From Agarilytica sp045430285 (GTDB lineage Bacteria > Pseudomonadota > Gammaproteobacteria > Pseudomonadales > Cellvibrionaceae): a DNA stretch of 64,000 nt. The stretch is from positions 366,839 through 430,838 of the forward strand of contig JAILXV010000004.1 of NCBI GenBank assembly GCA_045430285.1, written 5' to 3'. Shown one piece after another: positions 47,440-55,453 of the stretch; positions within the stretch are counted from its first letter, which is position 1; every line of letters begins with the position of its first letter. The notes under the pieces were generated by a model that ran no database searches, was not told the DNA's origin, and was given only the letters and a program-made list of their open reading frames with translations. Both the position numbers and the translations under genes were made by a program.

Positions 47440-48633
47440 ATGAGTAAAGTTGATCGCTGGTTACTGCCAGATGGCATTGAAGAGATTTTGCCTTCTCAAG
47501 CCCACGAAATAGAGCGGTTACGCCGTCGCCTGGTGGACCTCTTTGGTCGCTGGGGTTACGACTACGTTATTCCCCCAATGGTTGAGTTTACGGATTCCTT
47601 ACTGACCGGTTCCGGTCAAGATATCGATCTTCTTACATTCAAAATTACCGATCAGTTATCTGGCCGTACCCTGGGAATTCGCGCGGATATTACCCCGCAA
47701 GCTGCCAGAATGGACGCTCACAGCCTTAAACGCGAAGGTGTTAATCGTCTGTGTTATGCCGGTCATGTCTTACATACCAAGCCTAAATCTCCTCTTAGTT
47801 CTCGTGCGCCTCTAAAGGTGGGCGTTGAGATGTTTGGGGTGTCGGAGCTTCAAGCAGAAATAGAAGTCATCAGTTTGCTATTGGCAACACTCGCCGAAGC
47901 GGATCTCCCTAAGCAGTACATCGATATTGGTCATGTCGGTATATTTCGGGGCCTTGCGCAAGCAGCGGAATTGACTGAAGCGCAAGAAAATACACTCTTT
48001 TCGTTATTGCAAAGTAAAGCCTATAGCGACATCGAATTATGGTTAGCGGAAAACCTCACCGATAGCCCTTACCGTGAAAGCTTTTCAGTGCTGCCCAAGC
48101 TTTCTGGCGGCGCTAAAGTGCTTGTGCAAGCACAAGAAGCGTTGGCCAATGCCCCTGAGTCCGTATTAAGCGCCTTGGGTGATTTGCAGTCACTAGCCAC
48201 GCAAATTGAAGGCCGCTTCCCCGAAGCGCAACTTTATTTTGATTTAAGTGAATTGCGTGGGTATCACTACCATACGGGCGTTGTGTTCGGTGCGTTTGCA
48301 CCAGGAATCGGTAACGCTATTGCAAATGGTGGTCGTTATGACCATGTTGGTGAAGCTTTTGGCCGTGCTCGTTCCGCTACGGGTTTTGATATTGATTTAA
48401 CGGCACTTTGTAGTATTCGAAGTAGTATTCGAAATACCGCAGCAGAAAATAACGCCGGTGTTTTCGTGATTGAAAATGGCGATGTGGGTCAGTGGCAAAA
48501 AATACAAGCGCTTCGTCAGTCTGGTGCGCGTGTAGTAACAGCTGTGCCTGGGCAATCAGCGCCGCTCGATTATCAGCAATGTGATCGTCAGTTGGTGAAA
48601 GAGAATCAGGAGTGGGTCGTCACGGCGATCTAA
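47440..48633 (+). CDS. hisZ: ATP phosphoribosyltransferase regulatory subunit HisZ
   Basis: A histidyl-tRNA-synthetase paralogue that activates the short form of HisG in histidine synthesis. Residues 1-330 show the class II fold (WLLPDGIEEILPSQA, TDSLLTGSGQD, IRADITPQAARM and YHTGVVFGAFAPG). The C-terminal anticodon-binding domain of a true HisRS is absent. At 397 aa it fits HisZ. It implies a short HisG elsewhere on the chromosome. It precedes purA, the usual order. Confidence 0.94.
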   Translation: MSKVDRWLLPDGIEEILPSQAHEIERLRRRLVDLFGRWGYDYVIPPMVEFTDSLLTGSGQDIDLLTFKITDQLSGRTLGIRADITPQAARMDAHSLKREGVNRLCYAGHVLHTKPKSPLSSRAPLKVGVEMFGVSELQAEIEVISLLLATLAEADLPKQYIDIGHVGIFRGLAQAAELTEAQENTLFSLLQSKAYSDIELWLAENLTDSPYRESFSVLPKLSGGAKVLVQAQEALANAPESVLSALGDLQSLATQIEGRFPEAQLYFDLSELRGYHYHTGVVFGAFAPGIGNAIANGGRYDHVGEAFGRARSATGFDIDLTALCSIRSSIRNTAAENNAGVFVIENGDVGQWQKIQALRQSGARVVTAVPGQSAPLDYQQCDRQLVKENQEWVVTAI

Positions 48634-48737
48634 TCATATGAATTTTTTGCACAAAAACGATTTTGCTTTATCTGAAAGTAAAAGAATTTCGTGCAGAGGT
48701 TTTTAATTTTTAATTTTGTAGCTTTGAGTAAATAGTA

Positions 48738-50036
48738 ATGGGTAAAAACGTTGTCGTGTTAGGGTCGCAGTGGGGCGACGAAGGCAAAGGTAAAATCGTT
48801 GATTTATTAACGGAAGAGGTTAATCACGTCGCACGCTTCCAAGGGGGGCACAACGCCGGCCATACCCTTGTTATCGAGGGCGAAAAAACCGTTTTGCATT
48901 TGATTCCTTCGGGTATTCTGCGCGATAGCGTGACATGCCTTATCGGTAACGGCGTAGTGCTGTCGCTCGAAGCCTTAATGAAAGAAATTGGCGAGCTCGA
49001 AGCGCGTGGTGTCCCCGTACGTGAGCGTTTACGCTTATCGCCCTCTTGCCCATTGATTCTGCCTTTTCATGTCGCTTTGGATCAGGCGCGGGAAATTAAA
49101 CGCGGCAATGAGAAAATCGGTACCACCGGTCGTGGTATTGGTCCAGCGTATGAAGATAAAGTCTCTCGTCGTGGCTTGCGCTTAGGCGACGTCTATAAGC
49201 CCGAACTTTTTGCGACAAAGCTAAAAGAGGTGCTGGAATACCATAACTTCGCGTTGACGCAATATTACGGTGTCGAAGGCTTAGATTTCGATAAAGTCCT
49301 CGCGGAAACACAAGCCCTTGCCGAACAAGTGAAGCCCATGGTTTTGGATGTTTCTGATTATCTACACAGCGCACGCGAGCGTGGTGAAAGTATTTTGTTT
49401 GAAGGTGCTCAAGGCTCGTTGCTAGATATTGATCATGGCACATATCCATACGTAACCTCATCCAATACAACGGCAGGTGGCACCGCAACCGGTTCTGGTT
49501 TTGGTCCGCTTTATCTCGATTATGTTTTGGGTATTACTAAGGCCTATACAACACGCGTTGGTTCAGGCCCTTTCCCTACAGAATTAGATTGTGATGTAGG
49601 CCAACACTTGGGTGTAAAAGGCCATGAGTTTGGCGCAACCACTGGCCGAAAGCGCCGGACGGGTTGGTTTGATGCGGTAGCGGTAAAACATGCAGTGCGT
49701 ATTAACAGCATGAGTGGTATTTGCCTGACAAAACTCGACGTTCTCGACGGATTAAAAGAGGTTAAGATCTGTGTGGGTTATGAAGATCGCGCCGGAAACA
49801 GTATGGGTATACCGTGTGACGCGGAAGGATGGGAAGAAGTACAACCGATCTATGAAACCATGCCAGGCTGGTCGGATAGCACGTTTGGCGCGCAAAGCCT
49901 CGACGTGCTGCCCCAAGCGGCAATGAACTACATCAATCGGCTCGAAGAGCTTGTGGGTATTCCGGTAGATATTGTCTCCACAGGCCCAGATCGTGTCGAA
50001 ACAATCGTACGCCGCAGCCCTTTTGACGCAAAATAG
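48738..50036 (+). CDS. purA: Adenylosuccinate synthetase
   Basis: Makes adenylosuccinate from IMP, aspartate and GTP in AMP synthesis. The N-terminal GSQWGDEGKGKIVD holds the catalytic Asp. GHNAGHTLV supplies the catalytic His. Later GTTGRGIGPAYEDK, FEGAQGSLLDIDHGTYPYVT and TGRKRRTGWFD complete the signatures. It is 432 aa, normal. A 13-bp inverted repeat follows the stop. Confidence 0.97.
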   Translation: MGKNVVVLGSQWGDEGKGKIVDLLTEEVNHVARFQGGHNAGHTLVIEGEKTVLHLIPSGILRDSVTCLIGNGVVLSLEALMKEIGELEARGVPVRERLRLSPSCPLILPFHVALDQAREIKRGNEKIGTTGRGIGPAYEDKVSRRGLRLGDVYKPELFATKLKEVLEYHNFALTQYYGVEGLDFDKVLAETQALAEQVKPMVLDVSDYLHSARERGESILFEGAQGSLLDIDHGTYPYVTSSNTTAGGTATGSGFGPLYLDYVLGITKAYTTRVGSGPFPTELDCDVGQHLGVKGHEFGATTGRKRRTGWFDAVAVKHAVRINSMSGICLTKLDVLDGLKEVKICVGYEDRAGNSMGIPCDAEGWEEVQPIYETMPGWSDSTFGAQSLDVLPQAAMNYINRLEELVGIPVDIVSTGPDRVETIVRRSPFDAK

Positions 50037-50047
50037 TGTACTCAACG

Positions 50048-50091
50048 GGTTTTCATCCTGTTACCTAGGTCTGTATAGCAGGATGAAAACC
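50048..50091. repeat. Perfect 13-bp inverted repeat with an inner palindrome downstream of purA
   Basis: Arms at 50048-50060 and 50079-50091 are exact complements around an 18-base loop. The loop contains the 8-bp palindrome ACCTAGGT. There is no T-run on either side. It may be an attenuated terminator or a control element before the PilZ gene at 50153. Confidence 0.6.
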
Positions 50092-50152
50092 AGTGATACT
50101 TCCCCAGTATTGACTACAATTAAGTCATGTCTTTTTGTCTATTTGATCTCTG

Positions 50153-50497
50153 ATGGGTGACGAACGCCGCGAACATAAACGCTTTGCTGTTAAGTGGCGC
50201 GGGCGCGTGGCGTATGGGGGCGAAGTAATGGACGTGACCATCAATGACGTTTCGAAAGGCGGTGTTGGGGTGATCTTCCCTTATATGCTCACCATTGGAA
50301 CGCCAATGAGCGTAGAATTTTATGTCAAATATCGCGGGAAAATGGAGCGTATTCGCGCAAAAACGCGCGTCGCCTTTAATACGATATTGTCGGATAACGC
50401 CGGCGCAAAACTTGGGCTTCAATTTAAAGCGATTGCCAAAGAAGAGCTGCATATATTAGCCAATGTTTTACATTTGTTAGAAGAAGAAGGTTTCTGA
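50153..50497 (+). CDS. Single-domain PilZ protein, putative cyclic-di-GMP receptor
   Basis: A 114-residue protein starting MGDERREHKRF. The RxxxR motif (REHKR) and the later VSKGGVG (D/N-x-S-x-x-G type) are the two halves of the cyclic-di-GMP site of PilZ domains. No other domain or membrane helix is present. Such free PilZ proteins act as adaptors for motility or polysaccharide control; the partner is unknown. It sits between purA and rnr, where many relatives have none. Confidence 0.85.
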   Translation: MGDERREHKRFAVKWRGRVAYGGEVMDVTINDVSKGGVGVIFPYMLTIGTPMSVEFYVKYRGKMERIRAKTRVAFNTILSDNAGAKLGLQFKAIAKEELHILANVLHLLEEEGF

Positions 50498-50667
50498 GCG
50501 AAAGATATTCGTATAGCATTGCCATACCTCATAGAAAATCATTCGCTTCGGTGATTAATAATTTCAGTAATTCGTTAAATGTGTGTGTTTGTCATCATGC
50601 GCCTAAGTTGATTTGGTTTGATTTTCACACAAACATTTACCTGTAACGGCCCACCGAGACGATTCGA

Positions 50668-53322
50668 TTGAAGAAAAAAACGCGAAATAAAAACGCCGCC
50701 TCCCCTATATCAGACCCTTTTGCTGCTCGTGAAGCGGCGCAATATGAAAATCCCATCCCGAGCCGAGAATTAATCTCAGAGGTTTTAGATAACGCTTCTG
50801 GACCGTTGGATTTTCAGAAGGTGGCAAGTGCTTTAAATATTACGGGAGAAGAGCAGCTCGAAGCGCTTAGACGTCGATTGAGAGCAATGGTAAGGGACGG
50901 CCAGCTCATCACCAACCGAAAAAACGAATTTGGTTTGATCGACAAGATGGATCTTGTAAAAGGAAGGGTGCAAGGGCATCGCGACGGTTTCGGTTTTTTA
51001 ATTCCCTCCGACGGCGGTGACGATATCTATTTAACAAGCCGTCAAATGCAAAAAGTATTTGATGGTGATGAAGCCCTCGTGAGCCCTGGCCGCACCGATT
51101 TCAAAGGCCGTCGTGAAGGGAAGATCGTTCAAGTTTTAACACACAATACCGCGCAGGTAGTGGGGCGCTTTGTTAGCCAAGGCGGCAGTCATTTTGTTCG
51201 CCCAGATAACCCTCGTCACAATCACGACATCATTATTCCGCCTGAAAAAACATCAAACGCTCAGCCAGGGCAATTTGTCGTCGTTGAAATTACCCAACAG
51301 CCCGATCGTCATAAAAAGCCCATGGGGCAGATCGCGGAAGTGCTCGGTGATCACATGGCGCCAGGGATGGAAATTGACGTAGCCATCCGCTCCAATGGTA
51401 TTCCGCATACCTGGCCAATGGATGTACAAGAGCAAGCCAAAGAATTTACTTCAGAAGTCAAAGAAAGCGATAAACAGAGCCGTGTAGATTTACGTCACTT
51501 ACCCTTTGTTACCATCGATGGTGAAGATGCGCGTGACTTTGATGATGCCGTGTATTGTGAAGCGAAGCGCTCTGGCGGCTGGCGTTTATATGTAGCAATT
51601 GCAGATGTCTCTCATTACGTTGTGCCAGGTTCACCACTAGACCAAGAAGCAATCGTGCGCGGTAATTCGGTTTACTTTCCGGACTTCGTCGTGCCCATGT
51701 TGCCGCAGGTATTGTCTAATGGCTTATGCTCATTAAACCCGCAGGTGGATCGTTTGTGTATGGTCTGTGAAATGACCATCAGTGCCGCGGGAAAAATTAG
51801 CGGCTACACTTTTTTCGAAGGTCTTATGCATTCTCATGCGCGGCTAACCTATACCCAAGTTGGTAAAATGCTCGCCGAGCAAAGCAAGCCCGAAAGTGCG
51901 ACGCGAAAACAATTCGCGGCTGTACTGCCGCATATCGATGAGCTGTATAAATTATATCTGCAGTTACGTGTTACCCGAGAGCAACGCGGCGCGATTGATT
52001 TTGAAACAAAAGAAACCCGCATCCTGTTTGATAGTGAACGCAAGATCGACAAGATCGTCCCCGTTGAGCGTAATGAAGCGCACAAGCTCATCGAAGAATG
52101 CATGTTGGCTGCCAATGTGTGTGCGGCAAAATTATTAGACTCGCAAGAAGTGCCGGCCCTCTATCGCGTCCACGAAAGCCCTAGTGATGAAAAGCTCGAA
52201 ATGCTGTTAGCGTTTTTGGGTGAAATGGGCTTAGGGATGAAAGGCGATGGTAAGATTACCCCGCAAGATTACCGCGATGTACTCGCACAAATTCAAGGTC
52301 GGCCAGAAGCCCATTTAATACAAACCGTCATGTTAAGAAGCATGAACCAGGCGCGTTATCAGCCGGATAATCGCGGACACTTTGGTTTGTCTTATGATGC
52401 CTATGCACATTTTACCTCGCCTATCCGACGCTATCCCGATCTACTTGTGCATCGTGCGATCCGCGCGTTAATTCGCTCCAATATAAAAACGGCCAAAGTA
52501 AAACGCATAGACGTAACCCCCAAGGCCGAGTTCGCAACCAGCTATCCATACTCCTCTGGAGACATGGTCAGTTTCGGTGAGCAATGCTCCACGACTGAAC
52601 GCCGTGCAGACGATGCCACTCGCGACGTGATTAGTTGGCTAAAATGTGAATACCTACAAGAGCATGTGGGTGAAGCGTTTGATGGTGTGATCAGTGCTGT
52701 CACGCCCTTTGGTTTATTCGTCGAACTCAATGATATTTATATCGAAGGCCTGGTGCATATTACCGCACTGCCAAAAGACTACTATCATCATGAAGCGGCG
52801 CACCATCGTTTAGTCGGCGAGCGGACTCGTCAGGTTTTTCGTATTAGCGATGAGCTGCGTGTTCAAGTCGCGCGTGTAGATTTAGATGAACGTAAAATTG
52901 ATTTCGAATTTATTCAAGCGAAATCAAATCGTCGTTCAAAAACTGCGCCGCCAGGGGCGGGAAGAAAACCCAATAAAAAGGGCGTATCCAAATCTAAGAC
53001 TGAAGGTAGAACTGGCACTCCCGAGCGAAAAATTCGCAAGCGCCCAGTAAAAAAACTAGCGAACGAAGAGTCGGAACAGAATTCTGCTAGCAAGGTTAAG
53101 CGCGGAACGAGTAAAGCATCGGCCAATACCCCTAAAAAAACAAACACAAAGCCGAAATCAAAAGTAAAGCCAAAGCCAAAGCCAAAGCCAAAGCCAAAAG
53201 CGAAAGTAAAAGCAAAGGCAGCGGGAAGCGAAAAAGCATCCCCAAAGAAAAAGAAAGCTAAGAAGCCTAAATCAAAATCCCCAAGGTCTGCCAAACCTAA
53301 AACGTCCTCTAAACAAAAGTAG
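50668..53322 (+). CDS. rnr: Ribonuclease R with a long basic C-terminal tail (TTG start)
   Basis: 3'-5' exoribonuclease that degrades structured RNA. In order: an HTH-like N-terminus (PFAAREAAQYENPIPSRE), cold-shock domains, the RNB catalytic domain with TIDGEDARDFDDAVY (metal-binding Asp cluster), an S1 domain near residues 665-750, and a tail of about 130 residues rich in Lys/Pro/Ser. The tail has a (KP)n run coded about 53165-53215. It is 884 aa, longer than the 813 aa E. coli enzyme because of the tail. The TTG at 50668 fits the family start. Confidence 0.94.
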   Translation: MKKKTRNKNAASPISDPFAAREAAQYENPIPSRELISEVLDNASGPLDFQKVASALNITGEEQLEALRRRLRAMVRDGQLITNRKNEFGLIDKMDLVKGRVQGHRDGFGFLIPSDGGDDIYLTSRQMQKVFDGDEALVSPGRTDFKGRREGKIVQVLTHNTAQVVGRFVSQGGSHFVRPDNPRHNHDIIIPPEKTSNAQPGQFVVVEITQQPDRHKKPMGQIAEVLGDHMAPGMEIDVAIRSNGIPHTWPMDVQEQAKEFTSEVKESDKQSRVDLRHLPFVTIDGEDARDFDDAVYCEAKRSGGWRLYVAIADVSHYVVPGSPLDQEAIVRGNSVYFPDFVVPMLPQVLSNGLCSLNPQVDRLCMVCEMTISAAGKISGYTFFEGLMHSHARLTYTQVGKMLAEQSKPESATRKQFAAVLPHIDELYKLYLQLRVTREQRGAIDFETKETRILFDSERKIDKIVPVERNEAHKLIEECMLAANVCAAKLLDSQEVPALYRVHESPSDEKLEMLLAFLGEMGLGMKGDGKITPQDYRDVLAQIQGRPEAHLIQTVMLRSMNQARYQPDNRGHFGLSYDAYAHFTSPIRRYPDLLVHRAIRALIRSNIKTAKVKRIDVTPKAEFATSYPYSSGDMVSFGEQCSTTERRADDATRDVISWLKCEYLQEHVGEAFDGVISAVTPFGLFVELNDIYIEGLVHITALPKDYYHHEAAHHRLVGERTRQVFRISDELRVQVARVDLDERKIDFEFIQAKSNRRSKTAPPGAGRKPNKKGVSKSKTEGRTGTPERKIRKRPVKKLANEESEQNSASKVKRGTSKASANTPKKTNTKPKSKVKPKPKPKPKPKAKVKAKAAGSEKASPKKKKAKKPKSKSPRSAKPKTSSKQK

Positions 53323-53346
53323 ACGCGGTAACGCGTGCAAATCAGT

Positions 53347-54096
53347 ATGTCGAATCAAGATAAAATTTTTGGTATCCACTCGGTGCAAGCAACGCTTAAA
53401 GCAGCGGCGCACAGAATAAACGTCATCTATATTTTTCATGGACGTCGTGATCAAAAGATTCAAAAAGTGATTGAATCCGCGCGCAGCCACAATATAAAAA
53501 TCACGCACGTCGAAAAGAAAGAGCTCGATGCCCTTTGCGATGGCAATCATCAAGGTGTAGTGGCCCTGGTAACACCGGGTAAATCTATGGAAGAGCCAGA
53601 TTTATACGTCGCCGTGCAAGATGTCGAGTCGGTCCCGTTAATTCTTATGTTGGATGGCGTAACAGACCCTCACAATTTAGGTGCATGCTTGCGCAGCGCG
53701 GACGCCGCTGGTGTTATGGCGGTCGTTATCCCTAAAGATAATTCTGCGGGCGTCAATGAAACTGTACGCAAGGTCGCATCTGGTGCTGCTGAAACCGTGC
53801 CGATCGTCCCTGTGACGAACTTAGTGCGCTGCATGAAAAAACTCCAAGACCTCGGTTTATGGGTAACAGGATTGGCGGGCGAGGCTGAAGAGTCCACGTA
53901 TGAATCCGATCTTACCGGCCCGCGGGTTATTGTCATGGGGGCAGAAGGCAGCGGTATGCGTCGCCTAACAAGAGAAACTTGCGATACCTTAGTGAAAATC
54001 CCCATGCTCGGGAGCGTGTCGAGTTTGAATGTATCGGTCGCGACGGGCGTAGTGTTATTTGAAACGTTACGCCAGCGTCAGCAGGCGAAAGTATAG
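53347..54096 (+). CDS. rlmB: 23S rRNA (guanosine-2'-O-)-methyltransferase RlmB
   Basis: Methylates G2251 of 23S rRNA. SpoU/TrmH family: an N-terminal L30e-like substrate domain begins KIFGIHSVQATL. A knotted SAM domain has LDGVTDPHNLGACLRSADAAG (motif 1), VMGAEGSGMRR (motif 2) and VSSLNVSVATGVVLFE (motif 3). The ATG at 53347 fits the family start; a GTG at 53335 would add four residues. It is 249 aa. It pairs with rnr 24 bases upstream. Confidence 0.95.
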   Translation: MSNQDKIFGIHSVQATLKAAAHRINVIYIFHGRRDQKIQKVIESARSHNIKITHVEKKELDALCDGNHQGVVALVTPGKSMEEPDLYVAVQDVESVPLILMLDGVTDPHNLGACLRSADAAGVMAVVIPKDNSAGVNETVRKVASGAAETVPIVPVTNLVRCMKKLQDLGLWVTGLAGEAEESTYESDLTGPRVIVMGAEGSGMRRLTRETCDTLVKIPMLGSVSSLNVSVATGVVLFETLRQRQQAKV

Positions 54097-54133
54097 TGAT
54101 CTTACTACTCTAAAAAGTAGTTCGAAGTCGTAT

Positions 54134-55177
54134 ATGAAATTAAGTGATGTTCAGAATTTATTTAAGTGGTTCGGCGCGGCAAAGTACGCCCCTTCTCCGC
54201 AAGAACCGCCAGCCGCTAGAAAAAGCACCCGCGGCAGAAATGTAGATAGAGTTTTAAAGCAATACCGACACCCTGGCAGCCATCAGCGCCAATATCGTAT
54301 ATACATTCCCAAAGGCTATAGCGCTGACAAAAAAGCCCCGTTAATCATGGTGCTGCACGGCTGCCAGCAAACCCATCGGGATATTCAATCCATTAGCGGT
54401 TTTGACGAACTAGCCGATAAGCACCACTTTATCGTCGTGTACCCCTACGTCACCCAATACAACGACATGCGGATGAAAAACTGTTGGGGCTGGTGGCGGC
54501 CAGAGCACACCAAAGCAGGTTTGGGAGAAGTGGAAGACCTCTGGTGTATTGTCGAAGAGATCGCTAGTGATTTCGCCGTGGATTTACATCGTGTCCACGT
54601 CACAGGGTTGTCGTCTGGCGGAGGCATGGCCGTGGCAGCGTTAACTGTACACGCGGGGCGTTTTGCATCGGGCGCAGTGATCGCAGGTGTTTCCTATGGG
54701 GAGCGCGCGCTGGCTATTGCAATGCCTCATGCAGGGCTCAGCAGTTATCGGCCCATCGATAAAACCGTTACCCTCATGGAAAAAGCCCGCAAGAAAGACC
54801 GCACCCCCGCGCCGCTTTTTATCGTTCATTCTCACAACGATTCCACTGTCGATATTCGAGCGGGTAAAAACTTACGCGACTCCTGGTTGACATATTTTGG
54901 TTTTGAAAAGAAATCAATTAAAAAAATCGACCGTCATCAAGAACAAGGCTCGTCGTGGACACATAAAACCTACGGCAAAAAATACGGCAAAAGCATTGTT
55001 GAAACAGTATTCATACAAGGCCCAGGCCATGGCTGGTACGGCGGCCGGCCTGGTGAATTTAGCTTTCCTGGTGGTCCGCCCATATCAAACTTAATGTGGC
55101 GATTTTTCAAGGATCACCGCCTAGCAGAACGCGGTGAACGCTCCGCGACTTGGCGCCACCGCTCCCCCGAGAATTAG
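54134..55177 (+). CDS. PHB-depolymerase-family esterase without a signal peptide
   Basis: An alpha/beta-hydrolase of about 347 aa. IMVLHGCQQTHRD (oxyanion region) and NCWGWW are shared with the secreted esterase at 36276-38015. The lipase box is GLSSGGG. A candidate Asp lies in HSHNDSTVDI and the His near GPGHGWYGG. No signal peptide or membrane helix is visible, so it is probably cytoplasmic. The ATG at 54134 is chosen over an upstream frame that overlaps rlmB. The substrate may be an internal polyester or a small ester; this is not determined. Confidence 0.85.
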   Translation: MKLSDVQNLFKWFGAAKYAPSPQEPPAARKSTRGRNVDRVLKQYRHPGSHQRQYRIYIPKGYSADKKAPLIMVLHGCQQTHRDIQSISGFDELADKHHFIVVYPYVTQYNDMRMKNCWGWWRPEHTKAGLGEVEDLWCIVEEIASDFAVDLHRVHVTGLSSGGGMAVAALTVHAGRFASGAVIAGVSYGERALAIAMPHAGLSSYRPIDKTVTLMEKARKKDRTPAPLFIVHSHNDSTVDIRAGKNLRDSWLTYFGFEKKSIKKIDRHQEQGSSWTHKTYGKKYGKSIVETVFIQGPGHGWYGGRPGEFSFPGGPPISNLMWRFFKDHRLAERGERSATWRHRSPEN

Positions 55178-55453
55178 GCTTTCCGCTAGCGAGGGGCTTA
55201 CCTCTGAACACTTGTTTAAATGTCACTTCCGTTATAATATCCGCCACTGAATAGATTAAAGGGATGCACCCTCTCGCTCTATGGAAGGCGTTCCTCTGCG
55301 GTACACAATCAAAATATTGTTTTAAAAACAATCACATCTTCGGCTACATCCTGTTTGGGGGGATTATGTTGTCAGTGCATAGAATTCTAATTTGTCTTAA
55401 AAATGTACACACTATTTGTGGGTTGAACGGTTTCTGGGAAGGAGTGAATCAAA

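Noticed and set aside
52914..53294. Leftward open frame opposite the RNase R tail
   Set aside because: It is the complement of the Lys/Pro repeat and yields a Phe/Gly low-complexity product, an artefact of composition.
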